Positions 24,955-34,511 of a DNA stretch of 52,563 nucleotides are shown here, in pieces. Origin of the DNA: Chitinophagales bacterium (GTDB lineage: Bacteria; Bacteroidota; Bacteroidia; Chitinophagales; Chitinophagaceae); the NCBI GenBank assembly GCA_015654695.1, contig JAATGJ010000085.1, positions 1 through 52,563 of the forward strand. Reading direction: 5' to 3'. Below the pieces are notes generated by a model that saw nothing but the letters and a program-made list of their open reading frames with translations, was not told the DNA's origin and did no database searches. Both the position numbers and the translations under genes were made by a program. Position 1 is the stretch's first letter. Each line of letters begins with the position of its first letter.

Positions 24955-25046
24955 GGAACACGGATTGGACGGATTAGAATGATAAGCACGGATTCTTTTT
25001 TCAGCTTAGCTGTGAAAATCCTTTCAATCCGTGTCATCCGTGTTCC
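24955..25046. repeat. CACGGATT-type palindromic repeat between convergent genes
   Basis: The arms GGAACACGGATTGGACGGATT (left) and its near complement ending ATCCGTGTTCC (right) can form a long imperfect hairpin. CACGGATT words repeat within each arm. A T-rich stretch, GTATTTTTTATT, follows on the plus side. It lies between the patatin and diacylglycerol-kinase-like genes. It probably works as a terminator. Confidence 0.6.
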
Positions 25047-25072
25047 CTGTATTTTTTATTAAGAAAATCCGG

Positions 25073-25972
25073 TCACGGCTGCAGCAGCCGAAAACATTTT
25101 TTCTTGATGCATATTTTAAAAATTTTTGCAGTCTCCGCAGGGTCACCATCAATATGCAAAGGAGCTTCTTCTTTATTGATGATTGTTAGCTGATCAGTTT
25201 GGAAATAAACTATTCCTTTTTTATTGGCATTTATATTATCCGATTGCAGTTGATTAAAGCCGCTTACCTGTTTCATGGTTTGCAATAATAAACTCAGTTT
25301 ACTTTGTTCCGTAACAATAACAATATCCAGCAGACCATCACTCAGGCTGGCCTTAGGGGCAATGGTAAAATTATTACCAAACTGGTTGCTGTTCGCTATG
25401 CTGATAAAAAAGGCATCCGTTGTGAAAGAGCTGCCCGCTACCCGTAATTCGAAAGGATGAGTTTTTGCTGAGAAGAAATTTTTTATCACCTGTTGGATAT
25501 AAGTGGTCAACCCTCTTTTGGGTTGTTGTGCAAAATCATGTGCCACTTTTGCATCAAAACCTAAACCACAAAGCATACAGGAGAAATGATTATTGATATA
25601 AAACCCGTCAATGGCTGAAGCGTTACCGGTAAAAACAACGTCAAGCGCCTTTGCGGGTTGCTTTGGAATTTTTGCTGTATAAGCGAGGCCGTTTCCCGAG
25701 CCGCAGGGAATGATACCGAAATTGAGATCATATTCCATCAGGCTGCTGACTACCTGGCTTACTGTACCATCGCCACCGGCGATCACTATATCCGTTGTCT
25801 TTTGTTGTTTAATGATGGAATGAAGAAAAGAATAATCTCCGCTGGCTACCGAGGGAAATATGTCATAAGGGATTTGCTGTTCTTTTGTTTTTTGTTCAAT
25901 AAAAGAATGCAGATCTTTTTTAGTCCTGGTGCCTGAGATGGGGTTGATGATATAAATAATGTGACGATGCAT
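25073..25972 (-). CDS. diacylglycerol/lipid kinase (DAGK catalytic domain)
   Basis: This 299-residue enzyme has the DAGKc/YegS/LCB5 fold. The nucleotide-binding GGDGTVSQV is at 66-74, and later GSGNGLAYT, FGNNFTIAPKASLSDGLLDIVIV and the terminal LHIDGDPAE are standard family motifs. It phosphorylates diacylglycerol or a related lipid with ATP at the membrane face. It starts three bases after the stop of the upstream secreted-protein gene, so the two are co-transcribed. The substrate is not certain, because the family also includes sphingoid-base and phosphatidylglycerol kinases. Confidence 0.9.
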   Translation of the reverse strand: MHRHIIYIINPISGTRTKKDLHSFIEQKTKEQQIPYDIFPSVASGDYSFLHSIIKQQKTTDIVIAGGDGTVSQVVSSLMEYDLNFGIIPCGSGNGLAYTAKIPKQPAKALDVVFTGNASAIDGFYINNHFSCMLCGLGFDAKVAHDFAQQPKRGLTTYIQQVIKNFFSAKTHPFELRVAGSSFTTDAFFISIANSNQFGNNFTIAPKASLSDGLLDIVIVTEQSKLSLLLQTMKQVSGFNQLQSDNINANKKGIVYFQTDQLTIINKEEAPLHIDGDPAETAKIFKICIKKKCFRLLQP

Positions 25973-25975
25973 CCG

Positions 25976-26419
25976 CTATAGCAGTTCAAGTGTACACAAA
26001 TGTACCCTGCGGACACGAACCCTGGCTGCTAATTCCGGATCAGTGGGGATGGCAATGGTGTATATCTGGATCTTTTTCTGGCCAGCGAATATTTTTTTCA
26101 GTTCGGCAGCCGTGATCTGTGCATTCCGGGTACTGTCTTTCCGTAAAATTTCATTGTCCGTATCGCCATATAGTAAAAAAGAACGGGTCCATTCTTTTTC
26201 CTTTGCAGGATCGGCTTCTTTGTAAATAATTTCAAGGCAATACTTTTTATTGAGGTCAGCTTCTTTTATCTTTTTCGTATTCACTGTTTCGCTTTCCTTG
26301 CCTGTCTCCAGGATAGTCTTTTTATTCCATTTTATTTTCCAGGCATCTGCTTTCAGCCCTTGTGATTGTGATAACATAAAAGCGCCAATAAGCCCTAAAA
26401 GTAAAAATGATTTTTTCAT
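25976..26419 (-). CDS. secreted protein of unknown function
   Basis: The 147-residue protein starts at the ATG at 26419 (MKKSFLLLGLIGAFMLSQSQG signal peptide). The mature part reads as a beta-rich domain (AWKIKWNKKTILETGKE, LNKKYCLEIIYKE, RSFLLYGDTDNEIL, KIQIYTIAIPTDPELAARV) ending in VRRVHLCTLELL. No motif is recognised. Because it precedes the diacylglycerol kinase gene by only three bases, the two are in one operon, though their jobs need not be related. An in-frame extension to 26566 exists but begins inside an unlikely hydrophobic stretch and is not used. Confidence 0.7.
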   Translation of the reverse strand: MKKSFLLLGLIGAFMLSQSQGLKADAWKIKWNKKTILETGKESETVNTKKIKEADLNKKYCLEIIYKEADPAKEKEWTRSFLLYGDTDNEILRKDSTRNAQITAAELKKIFAGQKKIQIYTIAIPTDPELAARVRVRRVHLCTLELL

Positions 26420-26689
26420 GATCGTGAATGAGTTTTCTATAGCAATGACCGGGATAAGAAGTATAAAGTTGCAGCTAAGATAAGTTAATAAATAAGGATA
26501 CTTGTGTACAAACATGTACCATATCAGCAGCCCGCTTCTATGCAAATTCATTCTCAAAAACAGCAAGGTAAATAAGCCCGCCTTCTTTTATTTCCTCTTT
26601 TCTACCCAAACCACCTTTATTTTACATTTATAGCACGATATTTTCTAATGCTCCTGTAAATCTCTTTTGCGGGGGCAAGCCTTCACCGA

Positions 26690-29600
26690 ATGGAACAGGA
26701 AGTTAAAAAAAAGAATATATGGAAACGTATTGGGCGGATAGTCTTAAAGACTGTTTTGGGGATTTTTTTGCTCATTATGTTGATTTTCCTGTTGATCCTC
26801 ACCCCCCCTGTCCAGAGTTTTATCCGTAAAAAAGCCACCGCTTATCTCCGGGAAAAACTAGATACCAAAGTAACTATTGGCCGGTTATTTATTACCCTGT
26901 CGGGAAAGATAGCCCTCGACGATATTTATATTGAAGACCGGCAAAAAGACACTTTATTGTCTGCCGGCAAACTCCGGGTGAATATGAGTTTTTCCAAATT
27001 ACTTTTCGATAAGGAGGTGGACATTAAAAGCATCCTGCTGAATGATGCGACGGCTAAGATCAAAAGACAGTTGCCGGATACGGCGTTTAATTTCCAGTTT
27101 ATTATTGATGCTTTTAGTTCCGGTTCCCCTGATAGCCTTAAAGTAACGGATACTTCTGCTTCTATGGCTTTCGCTATTCATTCTGTTGAATTGAATAAAC
27201 TGCGGTTTGTTTATAACGACATTGTAACAGGTAATGATATAGAAACAAGCCTGGGTCATTTTGATATGAAGATCGAAAAATTTGATATTGACAAACTGCA
27301 CTTTGTAGTGCCGCAGGTTAATATCAATGAATTAACAGCTAAGATTATCCAGCTAAACCCAATGGTGCTTATCAAGCCGGAAGTAATAGATAGTACGAAA
27401 CTTGAAAAGGCCGGTTCAGCATCGCCTGTGTTACAATTGGATATTAAACATGTTTCCCTGCAAAAATCGGCTATTGATTACCGCGACAGTACAGGTGCGG
27501 TATATGCATTCGCCAATGTAGGCCAGTTAGATGTTAAGCCCGGAAAAATAGATCTCGCTAATAATGTATTTGATCTCGGCAAAGTTTCATTGGACAAAAC
27601 AAAGGCGGTTGTTAAGTTGGGTAAAACAAGTGCAGTTACCCCAAAGAAAAATAATATATCAAACGATACATTGAACGCATCTCCTGGTGTGACCGTTGCT
27701 TTTTCATCATTGGGTGTTAATGGTGTTTCACTGCAATATGATAATGACAATGAACCCCTGCAAAAAAAGGGAATGGATTATTCGCATATCAATGCTGTTG
27801 TAAATACTTTGCAGGTGAACGAGTTCTTATTCAATAATGATTCTATAAAGGGGGTAGTGGCCAAAGCGAACCTGGAAGAACAAAGTGGGTTTGAATTGCA
27901 GGAACTCAGTACTGATTTTTTATATACCGGTAACCAGGCCCATCTGCAAGATCTTTACCTGAAAACCCCCGGTACGGAATTAAAAAGAGATGTTACGATC
28001 CGGTATGCTTCACTAAAGTCACTGAGCGGCGATATCGCCAATCTTCAACTGGATGCGGACATCATTGATAGTAAAGTGTTGGTAAAAGATATACTGACCT
28101 TTGTTCCGTCTTTACAGCAACAGCCAGCTTTTAGTGATCCAACAGCTACCTGGTATGTGGATGGGAGGATAACGGGCCGGGTGGGTGATATGCAGATAGA
28201 CAGGCTAAAGATATCTGGATTAGCCAATACAAGAATTGATATAACAGGAAAAATAACCGGGCTGCCGGAGACCAAAAAAATCAATGCCGATCTCCATATA
28301 AAAGAACTCAGCAGCAGCAGAACTGATATGCTGGCCATTCTTCCAAAAAATACTCTTCCGAAAAACATAAGCTTGCCCGGCAGGATGAACTTAACCGGGA
28401 AGATACGGGGCGGCATGAAGAAACTGAATACAGATATTTTATTAAAAACTGATCTGGGAAATGTATCAGTAAAAGGGATGATGCAAAACATCAGCGATGC
28501 GCGGCAAGCACAATATGATGTGGTTGTCAATACAAGTTCACTTGATCTTGGAACCCTGTTAAAAGATAAACAAACGTATGGCCCGGTCAGCGCTACCATT
28601 ATAGCAAAGGGTAAAGGATATGATGTAAAAACAGCCAATGCCACATTAAAAGGAGTGGTTCAGTCAGCAGTATTTAAACGATACAATTACCATGATCTTA
28701 CACTGGATGCAGGTATCGCTAACCAGCAAGTGACTGCTGTAGCATCTATTAAAGATCCGAATATTCATTTCGCATTGAACGGCACTGCTGATCTTTCAAA
28801 AGAATACCCTGCCGTACAACTTGACCTCGTCATTGACAGTATTAAAACAAAAGAACTTCATCTCACACCAGATGTTTTAGTGTACCGTGGAAAGATAAAA
28901 GCTGATTTCCCGATGGCTGACCCCGATAGTCTGAATGGAAAATTATTTATTACGGAATCACTATTAGTAACAAATAAAGAAAGGATACAGCTGGATACTG
29001 TACAATTGATAGCCGGTAATGAAGCGGGCAAGAACTTTTTAACTTTTAACAGCGATATCGTTAACGCTAAACTGGAAGGGCAATACAAACTTACCCAGCT
29101 AGCGGATGTATTCATGCAATCCATCGAACCTTATTATAAAATAAATGCGGGTGCAAAATCAATTGTCCAAACAGCGTCTTATGATTTTACACTGAATGCT
29201 ACAGTTATTGACAAGCCGTTGTTACGCTCATTGGTTCCCGGTATTGAAAAACTGCAGGGAGTAATGCTGCAATCACATTTCTCAAGTAAAGAAGGTGTGA
29301 ATGCCACTCTTACAGCAACAGAAATAGCAATGAATGATAACCAGGTAAAAGGATTACAGTTAAATGCCGTTACTGCCGATAGCGCATTGATCATAAAAAT
29401 GGCCACGCAGCATATACAGAGCGGTAGCAGCATTTCTATTGACAGCACGATACTAACTGCATCCCTGGCAAATAATACTATTGACTTTGATCTCGACATA
29501 AAAGATAAAGCAGCGAAAGATAAGTACAGTATAGCGGGAAAATTGCAACAGTCAGCTAACGGCGACCTGGCATTTTCCATAAAACCTGATGGCTTGTTAT

Positions 29601-31804
29601 TGAATTATGAAAAATGGCAGATGGCGGCGGGCAATAAAATTTTGATCGGTTCGCAGGGAATAAATGCATCTAATTTTACATTGGAACAAAACAGGCAGCA
29701 ATTAAGCCTGAATAGTGTGTCTTCCGCAACGAACGCACCCATGAAGGCAACCTTCACTGATTTCAGGATAGCCACACTTACTGCCATCGCGATGTCAGAC
29801 TCTGCTATGATAGATGGCCGTGTGACCGGTGAACTTACCGTAAAAGATTTGACAACTACCCCATTGTTCACTGGCGACCTGGCGATTGCTGATCTTAGTT
29901 ATCGAAATGATACAATAGGTAATGTACAGGCAAAAGTGAATAATACTACGGCAAATGTATATGCGGCTGACATTACACTTAGCGGCCGCGGCAATGATGC
30001 TGTTATTGCCGGAAGTTATAATACAGCCTCCTCTCTTTTTGACCTGGATATGGATTTGAAACAATTGCCGTTAAAAACCGCTGAAGCGTTTTCTGCAGGT
30101 GCTATCCGCAATACAACCGGTTTTGTCAGCGGGCATTTCAAGATCAGGGGTATTCCGCAAAAGCCATCCGTCATGGGTGATCTTAATTTCAATAAGGCGG
30201 GTTTAACTGTAACCACGCTCAATAGTTACTTCACTATTGATAATGAAAAAATTCAATTCACTGACCAGGGGTTAGAATTTGACAGATTCCAGGTAAAAGA
30301 TTCTGCCGGGAATAACCTTACCCTCAATGGAACAGTGGCTACTGCCAATTATATGAATTATAAATTTGACCTGGGTGTAAGGGCGAATAATTTTAAAGCG
30401 TTAAACAGTACGAAGAAAGATAACAAGTTGTTTTATGGCCAGTTTTATTTTAATACCAACCTTAAAATAAAAGGAACCGAAGCGGCGCCGGTGATTGATG
30501 GTACGCTGACGATCAATGAGAAAACAAAGATGACGATTGTATTGCCGCAACCCGAACCGGGTGTTGTGGACAGGGAGGGTGTGATTGAATTTATAGACAT
30601 GGATGCTCCTGTCAATGATTCTCTTTTTATGCTGGCGTATGATTCATTGAATACTTCTTCCTTTACTGGTATGGATGTGTCATTGAATATTACCGTAGAT
30701 AAAGCAGCTGATTTTACATTGATAATAGATGAAGGCAATGGTGATTTTCTGAATGTAAAGGGAGAGGCGGAACTGGTGGCCGGTGTTGATCCCAGTGGTA
30801 AGATAACCCTGGTAGGTAGTTATGAACTGGAAGAAGGAGCTTATGAGTTATCCTTTAACCTGGTCCGCAAAAAATTTTATATCCAGAAGGGAAGTAAGAT
30901 AGTATGGGAGGGTGAACCTACCAGCGCTACGGTTGATATCACGGCGAAATACACTGCTAATACAGCTCCGCTTGATTTGGTAAAAGGTCAGTTAGATGAA
31001 AACTTAACAGCCCAGGAAAGAAATACCTACCTGCAAAAACTTCCTTTCGATGTAAACCTGAAGATGGAAGGAAAGTTGCTGAAACCACAGATAACCTTTG
31101 ATATCATTCTACCCGAGAATAAAAATTATGGTGTATCCAATAATATACTCACCAACGTGCGGACCAAACTTGAGCAGTTGCGCCAGTCAACCGGGGATAT
31201 GAATAAACAAGTGTTCTCTCTCCTGTTGCTGAATCGTTTTGTAACGGAAAATCCCTTTGCTTCATCCGGCGGCACTTCAGCGGCCACCCTGCTGCGTCAA
31301 AGTGTAAGCAAGCTAATGGCCGAACAATTAAACAGGCTGGCAGAGGGATTGATCAACGGAGTGGATATTAATCTCGGTATTGAATCATCAGCTGATTATA
31401 CTACCGGGGAAAAACAGGATAAGACAGACCTGAACGTGGGTATTTCAAAACGGTTGTTAAACGACAGGTTAACGGTATCGGTGGGCAGCAATTTTGCCAT
31501 TGAGGGGGTTCAGAATTCCAACCAGCAATCCAATAACATTGCCGGGAATGTGGCCATTGATTATGCATTGAGTTCAGATGGCCGGTATAAGATCAGGGCT
31601 TACAGGAAAAATGATTACCAGGGTGTGATAGATGGATATATAGTAGAAACAGGAGTGGCTTTCATCATTACATTAGACTTTAATAAGTTTCAGCAAATTT
31701 TTCAAAGCAAGAAGAAGCAGGATCAGTTGAGAAAGGAAAGAAGGGAGCAGTGGCTAAAAGAAGAGGAACAAAAGAAAGAAACAAAAACAGCGGATAGTAA
31801 GTAA
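26690..31804 (+). CDS. tamB: translocation/assembly module protein TamB (DUF490)
   Basis: This giant 1704-residue AsmA-like protein has one N-terminal transmembrane helix (about 18-40, VLKTVLGIFLLIMLIFLLIL) and a very long run of short beta strands that form the hydrophobic groove of TamB. The C-terminal TamB domain occupies roughly 1200-1650 (for example IEFIDMDAPVNDSLFM, GKITLVGSYELEEGAYEL, LPFDVNLKMEGKLLKPQITF). A Lys/Glu-rich tail (KKQDQLRKERREQWLKEEEQ) follows. In Gram-negative bacteria TamB spans the periplasm and helps insert outer-membrane proteins or move lipids. The next gene is its outer-membrane partner TamL. The two are separated by 241 bases containing a palindromic repeat, so they may be separately transcribed. 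Confidence 0.93.
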   Translation: MEQEVKKKNIWKRIGRIVLKTVLGIFLLIMLIFLLILTPPVQSFIRKKATAYLREKLDTKVTIGRLFITLSGKIALDDIYIEDRQKDTLLSAGKLRVNMSFSKLLFDKEVDIKSILLNDATAKIKRQLPDTAFNFQFIIDAFSSGSPDSLKVTDTSASMAFAIHSVELNKLRFVYNDIVTGNDIETSLGHFDMKIEKFDIDKLHFVVPQVNINELTAKIIQLNPMVLIKPEVIDSTKLEKAGSASPVLQLDIKHVSLQKSAIDYRDSTGAVYAFANVGQLDVKPGKIDLANNVFDLGKVSLDKTKAVVKLGKTSAVTPKKNNISNDTLNASPGVTVAFSSLGVNGVSLQYDNDNEPLQKKGMDYSHINAVVNTLQVNEFLFNNDSIKGVVAKANLEEQSGFELQELSTDFLYTGNQAHLQDLYLKTPGTELKRDVTIRYASLKSLSGDIANLQLDADIIDSKVLVKDILTFVPSLQQQPAFSDPTATWYVDGRITGRVGDMQIDRLKISGLANTRIDITGKITGLPETKKINADLHIKELSSSRTDMLAILPKNTLPKNISLPGRMNLTGKIRGGMKKLNTDILLKTDLGNVSVKGMMQNISDARQAQYDVVVNTSSLDLGTLLKDKQTYGPVSATIIAKGKGYDVKTANATLKGVVQSAVFKRYNYHDLTLDAGIANQQVTAVASIKDPNIHFALNGTADLSKEYPAVQLDLVIDSIKTKELHLTPDVLVYRGKIKADFPMADPDSLNGKLFITESLLVTNKERIQLDTVQLIAGNEAGKNFLTFNSDIVNAKLEGQYKLTQLADVFMQSIEPYYKINAGAKSIVQTASYDFTLNATVIDKPLLRSLVPGIEKLQGVMLQSHFSSKEGVNATLTATEIAMNDNQVKGLQLNAVTADSALIIKMATQHIQSGSSISIDSTILTASLANNTIDFDLDIKDKAAKDKYSIAGKLQQSANGDLAFSIKPDGLLLNYEKWQMAAGNKILIGSQGINASNFTLEQNRQQLSLNSVSSATNAPMKATFTDFRIATLTAIAMSDSAMIDGRVTGELTVKDLTTTPLFTGDLAIADLSYRNDTIGNVQAKVNNTTANVYAADITLSGRGNDAVIAGSYNTASSLFDLDMDLKQLPLKTAEAFSAGAIRNTTGFVSGHFKIRGIPQKPSVMGDLNFNKAGLTVTTLNSYFTIDNEKIQFTDQGLEFDRFQVKDSAGNNLTLNGTVATANYMNYKFDLGVRANNFKALNSTKKDNKLFYGQFYFNTNLKIKGTEAAPVIDGTLTINEKTKMTIVLPQPEPGVVDREGVIEFIDMDAPVNDSLFMLAYDSLNTSSFTGMDVSLNITVDKAADFTLIIDEGNGDFLNVKGEAELVAGVDPSGKITLVGSYELEEGAYELSFNLVRKKFYIQKGSKIVWEGEPTSATVDITAKYTANTAPLDLVKGQLDENLTAQERNTYLQKLPFDVNLKMEGKLLKPQITFDIILPENKNYGVSNNILTNVRTKLEQLRQSTGDMNKQVFSLLLLNRFVTENPFASSGGTSAATLLRQSVSKLMAEQLNRLAEGLINGVDINLGIESSADYTTGEKQDKTDLNVGISKRLLNDRLTVSVGSNFAIEGVQNSNQQSNNIAGNVAIDYALSSDGRYKIRAYRKNDYQGVIDGYIVETGVAFIITLDFNKFQQIFQSKKKQDQLRKERREQWLKEEEQKKETKTADSK

Positions 31805-31867
31805 ATTAAAAGATCAGTTTTGTCAGGTATAAAACTTTACAGCTAAATGAACCATTTTATTTTGAAA

Positions 31868-31943
31868 CACATAGAAACATAGGTACAGAGACAAGCACAT
31901 AGGTTTTCTATGTGAAATCCTATGTGTCTATGTGCCTATTGTG
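31868..31943. repeat. CACATAG-type palindromic repeat between tamB and tamL
   Basis: Left-side words CACATAGAA, ACATAGG and CACATAGG are mirrored by CTATGTG, CCTATGTG and TCTATGTG on the right, giving an imperfect hairpin of about 76 bases. The words form a roughly 8-base periodicity. It is the only strong structure in the 241-base gap. Confidence 0.6.
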
Positions 31944-32045
31944 GTAAAAGGTTGATACTTCGGTGCAGCTCTATAGTGAACAGAAGGCGAGTTTAAAGAG
32001 GCTAAACGAATCAACGTTTTAACCCGACAAAAAAGTTGAAGATTA

Positions 32046-34340
32046 ATGTCAATCAGGAAATATTATATAATCATTATTTTATTCACGTTATTAGCCTCGT
32101 GCAACAACCTTAAAAAGATCCCTGCCGGCGATGCCTTATACACTGGCTCCACCATAAGGATTGACAGTACATCGCTTAATAAAAAGCAACGCAAAAGTCT
32201 TGCGTCAGACCTGCATTCATTAGTGAGACCAAAGCCCAATAAAAAAATACTTGGAATACGGTTTAAACTATCTGCGTATAACCTGGCAGGTAATCCCAAA
32301 AAAGAATCCTCCCTTGCGGGATGGTTGAAAAATAAAGTAGGAGAGCCGCCCGTATTATTAAGTGATGTAAGCCTGGACAGAAATATAAAATTGCTGCAGA
32401 ATACACTGGAGAATACCGGTTTTTTCCAGGCTACCGTGCAGGGTGATACAATAGTGAAGAACAAAAAAGCAACAGCTATATATACCGTTCAAACCGGCCC
32501 CCGTTATTTTATTAACGAGGTTCGTTTTACTATTGACAGCAGTGAACTGCAAAAAAAGATCAATGAAGATTCCACGCAGACTTTTTTAAAACCCGGGCAG
32601 CCTTTTGACCTTGCTGTCGTCAAAGATGAACGGGAAAGAATAGATGCTAACCTCAAGGAAAAAGGTTTTTACTTTTTTGATCCTGATTTTATGATCGTGC
32701 AGGTGGACAGTACTATCGGTAACAATAAAGTGAACCTATATGTAAAAGTGAAACCCTCGGCGCCGGAAGTAGCGCGACAGGTTTATACGATCAATGAAGT
32801 GTATATATTTCCCGGTTACCGTCTTAATTCCCTGGCTTCAGATACCGCTAAAAAAGAAGCTGTTTATTATAAAGGGTATTATGTACTCGACAGGCAGAAA
32901 CAATACAAACCGAGTTTGTTCGAGCATACGATGCAGTTCAGCCCCGGTGATATATATAACCGCACCGATCACAATACTACCTTAAGCAGGCTGGTCAACC
33001 TTGGGCTTTTCAAATTTGTAAAGAACAGGCTGGAAGTGGTGCCCGGTATTGATTCAGCAAAACTGAATGCGTATTATTATCTCACACCTTTTCCCAGGCA
33101 GGCCCTGCGGACGGAAATAAATGCCAGTACTAAAACGAATAACCTTACCGGTTCATCTATTACAACCGGCTGGCGAAAGAGAAATGCTTTTCGTGGTGGT
33201 GAACTGCTCGGTATTGATGCTACGGGTGGTTTTGAAGTACAATACAGCGGACAGTTAAAAGGGTATAATACGTATCATTACGGATTAGAGACCAATCTTT
33301 CCTTTCCCCGTTTTTTGATACCGCTTATTAAAGTGAGTAATAAGGGGGGCTTTATTCCAAAGACCAATATGCTGCTGGCTTACGACGTACTGATCAAACA
33401 AAAACTATACAGGATGAATTCATTTCGGGCAAGCTTTGGCTATGTGTGGAAGAATAATTTCCTGACCGAGCAACAGTTCAACCCGATTGCTATTAACTAT
33501 GTGCAACCCGCTTATATCTCGCAGCAGTATTCGGACAGCATTCTCAAAAATGCATCGCTGGCTAAAGCGGTGGAGAAACAATTTATCCTGGGTTCAGTAT
33601 ATAATTATAACTACAACCAGGTACAGGATAATATTTTTAAGACAGGTATTTATTTTAATGGTAATGTGGATATATCGGGGAATGTAGCCGGGCTTTTAAC
33701 AGGTGCCAATGTGAACAAGGGGAAACCTAAATTCATTTTAGGCGCCCAGTTCTCACAATACCTGCGGATGGAAACTGATTTACGGTATTACCTGAAATTG
33801 TCAGCCACAAAAGTACTGGCCAACAGGATCATTATTGGAGTAGCGTTGCCTTATGGCAATTCAACCGCCCTGCCATTTGTTAAACAATTTTTTGCCGGTG
33901 GTAATAACAGCGTGAGGGCTTTTCGCAGCCGTTCTGTTGGTCCCGGTTCTTACAAGCAACCTCCTACTACCACTTTCCTCGCTGACCAGTCAGGCGATTT
34001 AAAACTTGAATTAAATTCAGAATTACGGGCAAAACTTTTCAGCATTGTACACGGGGCTTTATTTATTGATGCGGGAAATATCTGGCTGTACAATACAGAC
34101 ACATCCAAACCCGGCGCCCGGTTCAGTAATAAATTTCTGAAAGAATTGGCGGTAGGAACAGGAGTAGGTTTACGGTTTGATATTTCTTTCCTTGTATTAC
34201 GATTGGATCTTGCTTTCCCTTTACGTAAACCTTATTTGCCCGATGGACAGCGATGGGTGATCAATAAAATAGATTTCAGCAGTGCTTCCTGGAGAAAAGA
34301 AAACCTGGTATTGAATCTGGGGATCGGGTATCCTTTTTAA
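32046..34340 (+). CDS. tamL: TamL, lipoprotein-type BamA/TamA family outer-membrane protein
   Basis: The 764-residue protein begins with a lipoprotein signal (IIIILFTLLASC, lipid Cys19), which distinguishes TamL from TamA. Residues about 30-340 form POTRA-like domains (TIYTVQTGPRYFINEVRF, MQFSPGDIYNRTDHN), and about 370-764 the Omp85 barrel (FFAGGNNSVRAFRSRSVGPGS is the family VRGF/Y-type loop; the end is LVLNLGIGYPF with a terminal Phe). It partners TamB across the periplasm in outer-membrane biogenesis. In Bacteroidota the pair can be essential, a family fact I recall rather than deduce. It is the last chromosomal core gene before the accessory island. Confidence 0.92.
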   Translation: MSIRKYYIIIILFTLLASCNNLKKIPAGDALYTGSTIRIDSTSLNKKQRKSLASDLHSLVRPKPNKKILGIRFKLSAYNLAGNPKKESSLAGWLKNKVGEPPVLLSDVSLDRNIKLLQNTLENTGFFQATVQGDTIVKNKKATAIYTVQTGPRYFINEVRFTIDSSELQKKINEDSTQTFLKPGQPFDLAVVKDERERIDANLKEKGFYFFDPDFMIVQVDSTIGNNKVNLYVKVKPSAPEVARQVYTINEVYIFPGYRLNSLASDTAKKEAVYYKGYYVLDRQKQYKPSLFEHTMQFSPGDIYNRTDHNTTLSRLVNLGLFKFVKNRLEVVPGIDSAKLNAYYYLTPFPRQALRTEINASTKTNNLTGSSITTGWRKRNAFRGGELLGIDATGGFEVQYSGQLKGYNTYHYGLETNLSFPRFLIPLIKVSNKGGFIPKTNMLLAYDVLIKQKLYRMNSFRASFGYVWKNNFLTEQQFNPIAINYVQPAYISQQYSDSILKNASLAKAVEKQFILGSVYNYNYNQVQDNIFKTGIYFNGNVDISGNVAGLLTGANVNKGKPKFILGAQFSQYLRMETDLRYYLKLSATKVLANRIIIGVALPYGNSTALPFVKQFFAGGNNSVRAFRSRSVGPGSYKQPPTTTFLADQSGDLKLELNSELRAKLFSIVHGALFIDAGNIWLYNTDTSKPGARFSNKFLKELAVGTGVGLRFDISFLVLRLDLAFPLRKPYLPDGQRWVINKIDFSSASWRKENLVLNLGIGYPF

Positions 34341-34458
34341 TGTTTATGAAAATGGGGTTAGAAGTACTATACTTACCTGATTTAAAGATTTCGCCATCTC
34401 AGGTGTGCAGTTGCTGCAATTTCATATCTGGCTATATATCTGACTATTGACCTTTAAT

Positions 34459-34511
34459 GCGGCCAATTTCTGGCCAATTAGCGGCCAATACGGCCAATTA
34501 GCGGCCAATTA
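34459..34511 (-). repeat. five imperfect 10-11 base tandem repeats at the 3' end of the AlbA_2 gene
   Basis: Read on the minus strand the unit is TAATTGGCCGC, with variants TAATTGGCCG, TATTGGCCGC, TAATTGGCCAG and AAATTGGCCGC. The first unit contains the stop codon of the AlbA_2 gene. The array marks the distal end of the accessory operon. Confidence 0.85.
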
